Part shown: positions 25,000 to 37,180 of the stretch, one piece after another
How the letters are laid out: each line of letters opens with the position of its first letter
Position numbering within the stretch: the first letter of the stretch is position 1
NCBI RefSeq assembly: GCF_047675955.1
Contig: NC_132927.1
Location: 66,941,702 to 67,005,701, forward strand
Origin: Chlorocebus sabaeus
Lineage: Eukaryota > Chordata > Mammalia > Primates > Cercopithecidae
Reading direction: 5' to 3'
DNA length: 64,000 bases
Position numbers and translations under genes: made by a program
Notes under the pieces: model-generated
Database searches by the model: none
Seen by the model: the letters and a program-made list of their open reading frames with translations, nothing else
Told to the model about the DNA's origin: nothing

Positions 25000-25208
25000 G
25001 CTCCCAGCCTAGGCAACAGAGTGAGACCCTGTCTCCTCAAAAAATACAAAAATTAGCCGGGTGCAGTGGAGCACACCTGTAGTCCCAGGTACTCAGAAGG
25101 CTGAGGTGAAAGGATGACTCGAGCCCAAAAGGTTGAGGCTGCAGTGAGCTATTGTGCACTCCAGCCCGGGTGACAGAGCAAGACCCTGTCTCAAAAGCAA
25201 AAACGAAA
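25000..25208 (+). mobile_element. Truncated old Alu
   Basis: Starts inside the left arm (gcctaggcaacagagtgag), with a full right arm and a (caaaaacgaaag) tail. AluJ-like. Confidence 0.85.
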
Positions 25209-25586
25209 GCAAAAACAAACCAGGCTCAGCCAGGGATGCTAATTCAGTCACGTGTCTCTTCTCAGTCCCACATTGCTTGAATAAAGCAAGATGTATGGGA
25301 GTATGAATTATAGTTCTATCTTATTATCATTATTCCTGGAGCACAATCCCATAGGAAAAAACCCCTGGAGTACCCCAGAGTACTCCTCAGTCCTTGGGTG
25401 GGGTGGATGAGGCCTGAAGAGGCCAGGGGCCCAGGCCCAGGCTCCATGGCTCTACACGGTCTTGTATCTTGTCCTTGCGTAGCTGATGAATCACCCTCGC
25501 TTTCTCTCTGTGCCTCAACATGAAAAAAATGGGCAGGACTGGCCTGGAGTCCTCTGCAGGAGCAGGGAGGGGGGTGCCCTACTCAC

Positions 25587-25691
25587 CCAGTGCAGGGAGC
25601 CCATGCAGAGCTTGGCAGCGAGGAGAGGGATGGTGGCGTCGTCCGGCTTCAGGCGGATACACTCTTTCAGCACCTTCACGGCACGGGCAGA
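25587..25691 (-). CDS. TTC7B: TTC7B coding exon W6
   Basis: The exon is 105 nt, 35 codons, phase 0 at both ends: SARAVKVLKECIRLKPDDAT then IPLLAAKLCMGSLHW. It completes the TPR begun in W5, with Ala20 in SARAV and the repeat-terminal Pro32 in RLKPDD. It then starts the next helix pair (LLAAKLCMG). The acceptor is CCAAG, with AG at 25693-25692 and AAG rather than CAG or TAG. The donor is GTGAGT at 25586-25581. Confidence 0.95.
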
Positions 25692-26075
25692 CTTGGCAAG
25701 AGAAGATTATTTCTGTGAAACTCAAAGCGTTTGACAGAACCGAATACGACAGCCTTCTCAGAGGGGGTTTTGGTCAGGGTGGCCTCCTCGTGGGCTTTTC
25801 CAACTTTAAACCCAAGCAAGCGGGGGCCTGGGGCATGTGAAAACCAGAGCCTGTGGCTTCTGAGGGACTGGGGAGTATGCTGGGTTAAAAGCCAGCAGGA
25901 ATGCTTCCCTGGTGCCCCCTGAATTTCATCCCATACTTGTGTAGCTATCGGAAAATTAAGAAAAATGTAAAGATGGTGGAAGTGTGTTCCTATAAAAGAT
26001 AAAAATCCAGTTGAAGGCACAGAATACTAAATTTCTGAATTCACTTAGCTCAAATAATCTTCTATCTCAGGCTTC

Positions 26076-26123
26076 ATTCGCTAAATGGCCCAAATTAACA
26101 TTCGCTAAATGGCCCAAATTAAG
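26076..26123. repeat. 24-bp tandem duplication
   Basis: Two adjacent 24-bp units beginning attcgctaaatggcccaaat, identical except for the last base. Confidence 0.95.
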
Positions 26124-26139
26124 CTATTGTATTAAGAAA

Positions 26140-26340
26140 AACAATAGCTACCACCTCTGTTGAGTGTATACACAGCAAGGAACGTACCTCTAAACACCTA
26201 CGGCGTAGCGTAGCATCTCATTCCCCTGATAACACACCTACGGAATGGGTGCTGTTCACTCCATTCAACCGAGGAAACTGAGCTACTCAGTAACTTGCCT
26301 GGGTCACTCAGCTGGGAGAGCAGCACCAACCTTCCATCCT
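26140..26340 (-). repeat. MIR SINE, diverged
   Basis: gaggaaactgagctactcagtaac and tgggtcactcagctgggag mark a reverse MIR. Confidence 0.7.
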
Positions 26341-26740
26341 GCCGTTGGACTCCCTCAGCCCACATTTTCATTCAGTATCATGCACTGACTAATATAACAC
26401 ATTGCTTAAGATAACCAATAGGTTTCCCTCCAGGAAATAGCTTAACTCTCGGTTGAGTGTAAAAAATTAGCTCTAGTTTAAGCCATGCCCGTGACACCTG
26501 ATGAAGTCACAATGACTAGAAAGAGACAAATATTTCAGAATTTTTCTTCTCAGTGATAAGTCCATCTTGGCTTCCCAGACGATTAAATCTGATTGTTCAC
26601 TGAGAATGGACCAGGATAGTTTCCCAGAGCAGCTCGAAAGACTTCCATAAAGTCTATCATTCCGTGCAATTCAATGACATTAATCTCTTTGGCCTTAATA
26701 GGATAGGCATAAAAAACTGCCCATCACAAAGGGGACTCAC

Positions 26741-26824
26741 TTTTCCAGCAGCCATCAGGGACAGAGCAAACTGGTACCACAGGTGGAACTCCTCAAAGGC
26801 AAACTTCATGGCTCTTTCTAGGCA
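26741..26824 (-). CDS. TTC7B: TTC7B coding exon W5
   Basis: The exon is 84 nt, 28 codons, phase 0 at both ends: CLERAMKFAFEEFHLWYQFA then LSLMAAGK. The acceptor is CCCAG (AG at 26826-26825). The donor is GTGAGT at 26740-26735. It carries helix A of a textbook TPR whose helix B lies in W6: numbering the repeat, Trp4, Ala8 and Leu11 fall in HLWYQFALSLMAAGK. It follows the 18.1-kb intron, the largest complete one in the window. Confidence 0.96.
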
Positions 26825-28503
26825 CTGGGTGGGAAAGAAAAACAAAGCAGACATCTGAGAATCGCTGGCGCCGCAACTGCACAAGCGTGAGTTGGTGTCC
26901 ATGCACGCTAAGGTAAGTCCCATCAAATCTGCTTCCCTGGAAAGCTTAAAACATAATCCTCCACCAAAGGGCTCCTACAGAGTACCCACACAGGATAATG
27001 CACCATGCCGGTGGCCAGGACAACCCACAATTGACCAAAGTTGTGACAATCCCTGCCCTTAAGTAGCTTTGTATCTGGCACAGAAAAAGAGGCAAATACA
27101 TCAACAACACAAATACAAAGCCAAACTCAGGAGTGCCCCAAGGGCGAGAAACAGGACTGTGGTGAAGTGATCCCAGGAATCAGGAATGGCATCAAGGAGA
27201 ACAGAAACTGAGCTGGGCCTTCCCCAGCCCAGCCCCACTATGAGAAACCATCAAAGACAGAAACCACAACTTCTTTATCTTCTCAGTACTGGTGCATTGC
27301 CTGCCGTGGTGAGTAATCTACAAACGGACTTCCCTCTCAGTCAGCGAGGAGCCTCTGGTCCCTGCACAGGGTGACATGATGACGTTAGAGCTTTAGGAAG
27401 ATCGTGGGGGACTGGGGTGAGTGGGGTGAGGAGGAAGACCTTGACGGAGGCAGGCCAGGAACAAAGTGGACAGAATGATCCAGGGGCTTCAGAATCAAGA
27501 AATGTGTCAGATCAGCAAGGATGGGTCACCTGTGGAAGCATGTGGGGACTGGGGAGGCATAGGAGGTGCCCGAAGTTTCTGGCCTGCATACCTGGGGGAA
27601 AATCCATGCCACAGAAGGCCCTTGTGTATGCACGAGTGTGAGTGAGTGTGTGTGTTTGAGAGAGGGGGAGAGAAGGGGAGGTTTTCGTGGTTTTTTTGTT
27701 TTGTTTTGTTTTAGGAGAAAGGGAGAATGGGCAAGGAAGTTGTCATGAACGAGTTTGGCATGGGAAATACTGAGTTCGAGGCATCATGAGGTAATTTACC
27801 AGAGACATTCTGGGACCTCAAGAGAAAGATCTAACGAAGCCAAACATTTGAGAAAAGAGCTGAAGTTACTGGAAGAGATCAGATCAGTCCAGACGAGTAT
27901 TCAGAGAGAAGGCAGCAGGGCCAGACTGCGGAAAGGGAGAGCAAAAGGATCTGGAAAGGAGGGCAAAGAAGGGAGCTGGGACAGCAGTGTCATGACACAG
28001 AGAGGGCCCCGGGAAGGGGCCAATGGGGCCAGCGGCAACAGAGGCCAAGAAACCACCCGAATCAACTGGGTAACAAGCTCTGCAAGTGTGGCTTTGGGGG
28101 ACATGGGAGGAGAACATAGGCCATGGGGACCAATAAGCAAAGAAAAGACGGAGATGAGGCATGAAGGAGGGATGTGTGGGGTGAAGAAGGGCTCTTCATC
28201 TATGTGCTTAATTTTTCATAGAGGCAACTCAAGCCTCTCGCTACCATGAGCAGAACGAGCATGCAGATTGAAAACCCTGGGGAGATAAATTAGGTCCCAG
28301 AAGACTAGAGGGAGCCAGGTCCCTGGAACAAATGTATTCCTGCTGAGAGGCCTTCTCTTAGGGAGGCAAGATCCTCCAGACAAGGAGGAGAGAATGGCAG
28401 GCCCTGTCGGGCCCAGCCAGTTTTCTCTGTAAAGATGGAATGAGGTGGGTGCTAGGAGGAAAAGAAAAGAATAGTGGCAGGAGGTTTTAAAAAGAACAGA
28501 GGC

Positions 28504-28815
28504 GGCTGGGCGCAGTGGCTCACACCTGTAATCCCAGCACTTAGGGAGGCTGAGGCAAGAGGATCACTGGAGGCCAGCAGTTCGAGACGAGCTGAGGCAA
28601 CATAGCGAGACCCCGTCTCTACAAAAAAAGTAAAAAAAATTAGCTGGGTGTGGTAGTGCACACCTGTAGTCCCAGTTACTCAAGAGGCTGAGGAGGCAGA
28701 ATAGCTTGAGCCCAGGAGGCCGAGGCTGCAGCGAGCTGTGATCGCACCACTGCACTCCAGCCTGGGCAACAGAGCAAGATGACCCTGTCAAAAAGAAGAA
28801 AAGAAAAGAAAGGCA
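28504..28815 (+). mobile_element. Alu (AluJ-like)
   Basis: Starts ggctgggcgcagtggctcac, followed by old-family sequence (gaggccagcagttcgagac). The tail is aaagaagaaaagaaaag. Confidence 0.93.
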
Positions 28816-30089
28816 GATAAAGAAAAACAACGCAAAAAATAGAAAAAGGTTTAAACAACAACGAAAGCCCCTTCCACCAAAGGGGACAGAAGGCTCACAG
28901 CAGGGTCAGCTCAGAGACTGGTGCAAGCACGTGGTGGAGCCTACACCACTGTGTTGCCACCTTCTTTCGTGCTGCTAGGTGGCCAGTGCAGGAGCAGAGG
29001 AAAATGATGGGATGCTCAGGATTCATGGACAGTCAAGGAGGGAGGGCAGGGAGCTGGGGACCTGGAGACAAGGAGCTGCAGTGAACGTGATAAAAGGGTA
29101 AAGGTAAAGTGAGGTGGTGGGAGAGGAGAGAAAAGAGTTCTAGAATTTTAAATGGCATATACAGAGGTCACACAGTAAATATCATGCTAGTTGGTTTACT
29201 GTGAAACGCTGTTCTGACAAAAACATATTCTATTTAAAAGTAAAGTACTAAGCATTAATAAGCACCTAGTGCTTGGCGATGGCATAGGATGGGCATCTGA
29301 AGACCTTAAGCAAGGTGAACATGGGCAATGTGTTCAACTCATGGCTGGCTGTGGGCCTCATCCTACGCCATGAGACATTGGCAGGAGGGGCTGGGTGAGG
29401 CCTCCAGGAGAGTCCTTTAAAAGCAGGGCATTCTCTGCCAGCACCCACTTTGCCCTCAGCCCTGCCCCTTCAAAGCCGGAAGTAGAGTGGCCAGGAACAC
29501 TGAGCAGAAAGAAAGTGTGTGGCCCTGATGCCAAGAGGTGCTGCAGCTACTGCACCAGCCTCTCACAGGCTTCTTGTAGGGTGAACCAAATAAACTCCGC
29601 TTTGGCTAAGCCACTGCATGCTGGTTTTGTTAATTACATCTGAATACACTCCTCACTAGTGCGGACACCAAGCGGCAGACCTGGAATCTGAACCTGAACC
29701 CAGGGCCCTCTTAGCTGCTTTGCTGTACTGAGGAAGGTGTCACTGTGCCTTTAAGGAGCACAGCGGGAAGGGAGAAATGAAAGCAGCACGCTGAGATCAA
29801 GTAGGCAAGACAGCGTGGCGGGAGAGACCTAACCCCGGTCTAGGAGGAACGGGCTGGGACTAAGTGGGGGAGGGCAAGTGTGATGGAGGATGCTAAGCAG
29901 TGAAAAGTCAGCAGTGCCTAGAAACTGACTTGGGGATGGGAATGAGGGATGATGGAGGAGGAGGAGATGAGAATGATCACAGTGGCTGAAATGAGGCACC
30001 GGGAGCCGGTATGTGGAGAGACGGTAGATAATAAAAAATGAGGATCGTTCTAACAGCCCTACTCAACCAATACGTTGCAATATCACCAC

Positions 30090-30152
30090 TAAGTACTTAA
30101 ATATACTTAGTAAGTACTTAAACACTAAGTACTTAAACATTTAAATGTTTAA
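30090..30152. repeat. Short AT-rich palindromic cluster
   Basis: Three copies of taagtacttaa within 47 bp, themselves palindromic, followed by a 20-bp perfect palindrome, ttaaacatttaaatgtttaa, at 30133-30152. Confidence 0.9.
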
Positions 30153-31029
30153 ATGGTTTTTTGTCCTCCTTTTGCTAAGAGGAATGATAAATATCAACTG
30201 TTCTCCTGATCAACAAAAGGAGCTCGGCAGCTGAAACAGTGTGTTCTGAATCTAAAAGCTAGATGCTATAAATAAGTGTGCCCCCTTCTTTTCTTGCATG
30301 CCAAAGGCTAACAGTCTCATTAAACTCTGTGAAGCACATTCACCGGAGGCCTAATTGGTACAGAGCTGCGTTCCAGGTGCTACAGAAAAGAAAAACAGCC
30401 CCAGTCCTCATCGGAAGTAGAATCACGGGATCCTGTGGCTGGCAGATCACGTGGGGAGCATCTAGTTGAAGCCCCCAAAGGAGAGGGCACTTGTCATTCT
30501 GGCTGCCTGTTACTTCAAATCTCTTCTGGTTTTGGCGGCGGGGAAGAGCAGGCACTCCCAAAAAGACAAGCGATAGAAACGTGACACACGCGTGGCGTGC
30601 AGACAGCCAATCGCATGCTCCTGCCAGCCTCTGAATCTGCAGGTAGGGAGGCAGGGAAGGGCCCTCTGGAACTCGTTCCAAGCGTTCCAAGTGTTCTAAG
30701 CGTCCTGAGTGAGCTGGGGCCTCCCAAATTGGGGCAGGGCCTTTGTCTCCCTGAATCTGTTCCAGTCTCTTCTTCAGCCTCTGGTGGAACTGGTGAGCTT
30801 AGCAGTGCAGATGGATAAGTTCCTTTTCTGCTTAACAAGTCCGGTTCCGTCACCTACAGCCAAGGCCCTGACAGTATGCCCAATCAAACGCTTCAGGCTC
30901 CTCCTGTAACAATCCCTACCTTCCAGCCCCCAACAAGTTGTACAGCTGCCTGAGAACCCTTCAGAATAGGGAGTACACAACCTGAATGGCAGCTAGGAAT
31001 ACAGAATCAAGGTGCACAACAGATTGGGT

Positions 31030-31205
31030 GTGTGAATTCGGGCAAGCAATTAACCACTGTGTGCCTAGATTCCTCACTGTAAAATGGGAAATATGACAGT
31101 GATTAATGTAGAGAGTTACTAAGTTAGTTACTACATACAATGCCACAGGAAATAGCACCTCACAAACAGGCTAGTGAGTGCTAAACAAAGGTTAGCTATC
31201 ATTCC
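31030..31205 (+). repeat. MIR SINE
   Basis: Forward: gggcaagcaattaaccactg, ctagattcctcactgtaaaatggg. Confidence 0.75.
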
Positions 31206-31479
31206 TTTTTAAAAATTTTAACATTCTTATATTAGGAATGGAAATACAACAAATTGTATCATACCTATCACTTTACCCAGATTCAATGTACGAAAACTCA
31301 GATTTACAATGCATTACATCAGAAATAAATATCTTTACAAAATGTTTACAAAACTTTACGAAATGTTTCCTCATTTTAGAAAAGGATTCAATCTGAGACC
31401 CTGGAGATTAGGGCACAACTTTAGAGAACTGGACCAGAATGTGTGCTTATTCTTCATTTCTTTAACAAGTGTGGTAACA

Positions 31480-31715
31480 CTTACCCTGTAGCCAGGCACT
31501 ATTTTAATTTCTTTACAAGCATTGCCTCATTGGGTAATCCTAAGGACCCTGCAAAGTACAAGGCAGGTCCCTTTATCACCGTCCATTTGCAGGTGAAGAA
31601 ACAGGTGCAGAAGTGTTAAGGGAGTACACGGGCCTCTGAGTCGGTGGTGGAGCCAGATGGGAGTGAAGTGGTCTGGTTCCAGAGACTAAGCTCTTCACCA
31701 CAACACTACTGCCTC
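31480..31715 (-). repeat. MIR SINE
   Basis: Reverse: ccatttgcaggtgaagaaac, agccaggcactattttaatt. Confidence 0.7.
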
Positions 31716-32664
31716 TGAAACTTTAATTACATCGCGCCACTCACACTTCACTTATCAGGCCCACTCATGCTGCAGAAAGCAAAGGACAGCTAAATAAAAG
31801 GCCCCTAAAAAGGCCACGTACTTCTTGAACTATTTCGGAGACTCAGCAATATTTTTTTTTTTTGCTGCTAATGGGGACCCTTGCTTGAGGCTACTAAGTA
31901 CGGAGACCTTTCCAGCTAGTAGAAGTGTCAATCAACTTTATTGATCCCACGATATCCACCAGCACCACGACAGCCAGTGGTGCCACATCTCCAGCCCGTC
32001 GCAAAGTTCTCAACCAACAAAGATTACACGAGTCCTGTGTTTCCTCTACAGGTAGCACCTCTCTCAGTTCCCTCCTAGTTTGGACCTCTTTCTCATAATG
32101 ATAACAACCCACCTCCCATAACAAGCCAAGAGGGTGTCCTAAAGAGAGTTAGGAAATCTGGGTCAATTGCAAATTAGCCCTCCACCCCAATTCAAAAGGG
32201 TGTGAGCTCTGGCATCACAGCCGATGGTGCTGCCTGCCAGTGGGCTCTTGGCATCTTATGAGATACAGTGATGGCACGCCAGCTTTGGAAAACTGCCCAG
32301 ACAGCTTCAGATGCTCCTGAAATGCTGATGCCAAGCATGCTGCCTGGATATATAACATGTCCTCCCCTATGTTTCCGTAAACATGAAGATTACATAAACC
32401 CCTAAGCAGTTCAGGTCAACCATACCTCAACTACAAAAGAAGACTCCCTGCCAAAAAAATACACCCATGGTAAAAAGGAATGTGGGTTGTCACTGGGAGC
32501 ATATGCTATCCACAACCCTTGCCCCTTAGGCTGTTTGCTCATCCCAGTTCTGTTTGCCTATCCCTTTTTAAGAACCCTATCATATGTGTATGTGACAGAG
32601 TAAAAAATTGCAGTTTTAATGTTGTGGGGAGATGGAGAACATAAAATAAAAGCATTCACATTTT

Positions 32665-32989
32665 TTATTTTTTAAATATTTATTTATTTGCTCATTTATT
32701 TATTTTGAGACAGGGTCTTGCTCTGTCTCCCAGACTGGAGTGTAGTGGCACAATCTCAGCTCAGTGCAACCTCTGCCTCCTGGGTTCAAGTCATTCTCCT
32801 GCCTCAGCCTCCCGAGTAGCTGAGATTACAAGTGCCTGCCACCACACCTGGCTAATTTTTTGTATTTTTAGTAGAGACGAGGTTTCACCATGTTGGCCAG
32901 GCTGGTCTTGAACTCCTGACCTCAGGTGATCTGCCTACCTCAGCCTCCCAAAGTGCTGGGATTACAGGCTTGAGCCACCATACCCAGCT
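32665..32989 (-). mobile_element. Alu (AluS-like) with target-site duplication
   Basis: Reverse Alu with an AT-rich tail (tttatttatttgctcatttattt). gcattcacatttt is duplicated at 32652-32664 and 32990-33002. Confidence 0.95.
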
Positions 32990-33134
32990 GCATTCACATT
33001 TTAATGATGGTTCCAGTGAAAAAGATGCATTGATGAAAATGGACTTTTCTGAAGATGGCAGGTGTTCTGTGCATGGGGGACATATAAAAGAGTGCTTTAA
33101 TCACCCAAGCCCAGCATACAGGGCGTGAGGACAA

Positions 33135-33295
33135 ACAGAACAGTCACATAGTGAAGGCACTGGCTCTGGGGCCAGGCTGCCTATCTCAATTCAAGCTCCT
33201 CCCTCCCAGCCATGGGTTTGTAATGGGGGTTAAATGCAGAAATACATGTGAAATGCTCAAAAGAGTGTCTGGCCCGCATTGAAAGCTATCGATAG
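33135..33295 (+). repeat. MIR-like SINE
   Basis: ctggctctggggccaggctgcc, followed by a diverged core and agagtgtctggcccgcatt. Confidence 0.6.
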
Positions 33296-34394
33296 GCTGG
33301 CTTTTATGAAACAAAGCAAGAGCAGATCTTCAGGGTTCTGAAGGGCGGATGAAGGGGATAATGAGAACCCCTGGGAATGAGGGTGGGCACACCAGTGGAC
33401 AGCAAAGGCAGTGTGAATAGGAGTCTTTGAGTGGCACGAGCTAGATTCTGGCCCCTTTTCCACTTCGGGAGTCCAGCGGAGGGATGGCAGGGTGGGCCCA
33501 GGAAGGGAAGTGGGGCCGGTCCAGAGCTGCAGATCCCTGAGTCACCCATGCAAAACAGCAGGTGACATCTCCAAATCACCTCCCTCACAAGAAAAGAAGA
33601 TGGATTTGGCAGTGGTATTATTTCTACCAGGAAAGATAGACCCATTCGCTGTAATCACATGACTGCCACCTCTCTAATCCCAGATAGCATTCATGTAATA
33701 CCATGAATATTTGGTAGAACAATAATTAGACTCTAAATGGCATCCTAATCATTTAAGTGCGAGTTAAAATGTCATTTGCAAAAATGGTTCCTTTTGGTAA
33801 CAAGAGCTTATGCCTTTCCAGTCCCTTTTTCTGGCTTTTCATAAATCAGCCATCTTTGAGGGGCTCCAGGAACGAGAAGCTTTTCTGGCATCAGAAAGGG
33901 ATTTAGCAATTACCTCCCTAGTACATAAAGCCCAATTACACAAACAGGGTGTGCAGCAGCGACAGCTGTACAGTACCACAAGCGCAGCAAAGCCAAAGTC
34001 TATTTTTGGAATTCAAGGGTAAGATTCTGCATCCAAATCCCACTGGGGAGTGGGCAGAAATAAAATAATCAGACACCCCTCAAATTTAGCCTGAAGTGTA
34101 CGTCCAAAATTCATCACTATTAAAAGACAACAAATAGCAGAGTGAACTGCCATCATGATTTACCTCATAGACAGGTCAGCCATATCCTAAAAGTTCTTAT
34201 GACATAGATCCTTCAGTTCATCAGGGAGACTTTCTCTTCCACATTGTGTATACTTCACGAGTCAGTTAATCAGATTCCTTGAAGTTGTGTAACTGATTGT
34301 TTTTAAACATGATATATACAAAATATTTCACTTCCTTAACTTTTAGCAATAAAAAACTCTGCAAGCTATTCAAACATTTTGGGCCATCGTCTTA

Positions 34395-34560
34395 GATCCA
34401 CAGACTGACAGAGTCACAGAGCAATTTGAGGCCTTTGAGATTATCTGATCCCATTCTTACTTTATGGATATGGAAACTGAGACCCAGAGAGGAGACAGGA
34501 GCTCCCCAGGGCTGCACACAGTGGCACACCTAGAGTAAGAGCCAAGGTCTCACGATCCTC
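34395..34560 (-). repeat. MIR SINE
   Basis: Reverse: atatggaaactgagacccag, then ctccccagggctgcacaca. Confidence 0.7.
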
Positions 34561-34570
34561 GACTCCTAAA

Positions 34571-34864
34571 CTTTTTATTGTTGTTAGATAGAGTTTTGCT
34601 CTTGTTGCCTAGGCTAGAGTGCAATGGCGTGATCTCAGCCCACTGCAACCTCTACTTCCTGGGTTCAAGTGATTCTCCTGCCTCAGCCTCCCAAGTAGCT
34701 GGGATTGCAGGCGTGCACCACCATACCTGGCTAATTTTGCATTTTTAGTAGAGACATGGTTTCACTATGTTGACTGGGCTGGTCTCAACCTCCTGACCTC
34801 AGGTGATATGCCCGCCTTGGCCTCCCAAAGTGCTCAGATTACAGGTGTGAGCCACCGCGCCGGC
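34571..34864 (-). mobile_element. Alu (AluS-like) with target-site duplication
   Basis: Reverse Alu. actcctaaa is present at 34562-34570 and 34865-34873. Confidence 0.95.
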
Positions 34865-35764
34865 ACTCCTAAATTAACTAAAAATGAAAGTACAAATTAA
34901 AATGGAGTTTGAGAGGTCTATCTGCAGGAGCCTGGGTCCAGGAAAAGCTTCTCAAAGGCATACTTATGGGACTCTCAGCTACAAATGAAAGTCCCCCTCC
35001 TCGCCCCAAGTTTGGAGAAAACATAGACATCAAAACTTGCTCAAGTTATCTCTCCTTATATTGGAAATAAAGCAAATGTATCCATGCCCCACCCCTTCCC
35101 ATTTCTCTTTTTGCTTTAAAACAGCAATACTGCTCCAAGCAGGGAAGTCTCAGAGTTTTATTGCTTTGGCAAACACTTAAAGGATATCATTGCCTCTGGC
35201 CACGGTAAGAGGAGTAGAGTGGGTTGTTTTCAAAGGTCACAGACTTTATTATAGAATTTGAATGCTGGATGCAGTTTTCTGGCATGCTCTCCTCTCAACT
35301 CTACAAATCAAGTAGACCAAGCTTGCACATTGAGTAAAGGGTCTCCACGGTCCTACTCAAACACTACTCCATCCGCTGCTTTGCCAGTGTAGCTGTTCCT
35401 TGCAAAATGTACTGAATTCACAAAATGGGCATTCCATTCCTCCTGTCTCCTCAATTGCCTCACACCTTTGGTCTTTTCAGTCTCTCTTCCCTGGCTTGGG
35501 GCACCAGGTTTTAACCCTTCAACCATGGCTGCCGCTTAGCCCATGCCAGGACTAAGGGAGGAAGTAAGGAGTTGAAAATGTGGCAGCCTGGCACACACCA
35601 TGTACAAAATAGCAGCACAGTAAATGCTCGGATGAAGGCTGGACAGAGAATTGGGATCCATTCTTTCGGAGGTCCTTTAAGGAGGGCCGCAGCAAACATG
35701 GAGGCAGGGAGGAGTACTGGAATTACCAAGACTGGAGACGATGACATAGCAGAAAGGACTGAAG

Positions 35765-36123
35765 CAGGGTCACTGAGCTATGGCCTGAGGGCCCAATGTG
35801 ACCTACTGCTTGTTTCTAGAGTCCAAAAGTTAAGAATTGTACTTATAGCTGAATGTTCACCATCAATTTGGTGAGAGGGGTTATTAACTTTAAACTCAAA
35901 TTAAGCAAGATGTTATCCCCTACTCCCACAAACAACCCCATTCTTCTCATTCATGAATCTATGTTACAAACATTGTACTCATTATATTTTGAGTTTCATT
36001 GATTAAAATTTTGTGGAAATTTGTTTTCTCTCTTGTTATACCTACATGCTATTCTTGATTTTGTCTCTTAGCCTTTGAAGCCTAAAATATTTAGCATCTG
36101 GCCCTTTAATTTGCTGACCCTTG
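35765..36123 (+). mobile_element. hAT-type (Charlie-like) DNA transposon remnant
   Basis: The left end cagggtcactgagctatggc and right end ggccctttaatttgctgacccttg are imperfect inverted repeats of the hAT form CAGGGGTCGGCAAAC. The interior keeps the familiar ctgagggcccaatgtgacct and cctaaaatatttagcatctg signatures of a common non-autonomous mammalian hAT family. No transposase frame. Flanking 8-mers gactgaag and ttctaaag match at 5 of 8, so the target duplication is degraded. Confidence 0.75.
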
Positions 36124-36699
36124 TTCTAAAGGAACCAACCGGGGGCACTTTAGGTTGAAGGAAGAAAGACAATATGACAATTGTCTTCAAAATTTGGTGG
36201 ACTCTAAAGGGAAAAGGAGTCATCCATTACCAGGGCATCTTTACTATGGAACATTCTCCCACCCTATGAAGAAAGGAGCAGATCTAGACACATGGATCTG
36301 CTACAATCTTCAGGATAGATCACTGGCTGGATAAAACATAGATTTTATGTCCTGTGGCATGCTACTTTTGCATTGAATGGGGACATGCACATATGCATAG
36401 TGGCCTATGGATTTATAGTCAGTCTTTAGGAGTATACACAAGTAACTTCCTCTTCATGTTCCCCTTGGCTCTGTTGTAACACTTCCCTTGTGCATACATT
36501 ACCTGCTCAAAATAGATAATAAGACCAACCAAAAAAAAAAAAAAAAATTGGTAGACTGTCAGTGAGGTGGGGCTGGACTTGCCCTATTGCTCCAAAAAAA
36601 CCGAATAGATAGAAATTACAAGGAGACTCATTTGAGATCAATCCTTTCTAATAACCACAGAGGAATCGAATGATATATATTACTCATCAATTGCTGTGC

Positions 36700-36865
36700 T
36701 GGCTACATTATAGTCATTATCTTACTGAGCTTCCTAACAGTCTCTTATGTAGGAGCTCAGAGGGGCCAGTATCTTTCTCAAAGTCTCACAGCTAGGAAAG
36801 GGCAGAGCCAGAATTTGAACACAGATCTCCCTGACTCCAGGGCTGAATTTTTTTACTATACAGTG
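36700..36865 (-). repeat. MIR SINE
   Basis: Reverse MIR: tctcacagctaggaaagggc, gaatttgaacacagatctcc. Confidence 0.8.
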
Positions 36866-36959
36866 GGTACTTCCCTATATAAGGGTCAAGGATCATCTGC
36901 CAGAGTTATTATTTCATACAAAGGAGATTTTTAAATTAGAAAGCAGATTATTAATACCA

Positions 36960-37180
36960 CCAATAATAATAGTAACATGCACTTTTTACAGTAACATACA
37001 TTATCTCCTTAATCCTCATAATAACATTCCAAGGTAGATCTTATTATTATCTATGTTTTCCATATAAGGGGACAGGTTCAGAGAGGTAATGGAATCTGTT
37101 CAAGTTTATATTCAGCATGTAAAGTAGCAGAACTGAGATTATAACACAGGTCTGATGTTAAACTATGAGGCATTGTTGAG
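36960..37180 (-). repeat. MIR SINE
   Basis: Reverse MIR: taatcctcataataacattc, gacaggttcagagaggtaatg. Confidence 0.75.

Larger units (their letters stand above)
23212..25586 (-). other. TTC7B: TTC7B intron W6-W7 (2375 bp)
   Basis: It contains a (TA)n tract followed by poly(T), an Alu at 24022-24283 and an older Alu piece at about 25000-25208. The stretches 23212-23950, 24294-24999 and 25209-25586 show nothing recognisable. Confidence 0.85.
25692..26740 (-). other. TTC7B: TTC7B intron W5-W6 (1049 bp)
   Basis: This is the smallest complete intron in the window. It contains a 24-bp tandem duplication at 26076-26123 and a decayed MIR at about 26140-26340. Nothing else is recognisable. Confidence 0.85.

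Noticed and set aside
27755..28249. 164-codon plus-strand frame rich in Arg, Lys, Glu and Gly
   Set aside because: Reflects a purine-rich tract with few stop codons; low complexity, no family recognised.
30525..30605. Small CpG-containing patch (ggcggcgggg, acgtgacacacgcgtggcgtg) considered as an alternative promoter
   Set aside because: Too short and too few CpGs for an island; no TATA, initiator or first-exon evidence nearby.
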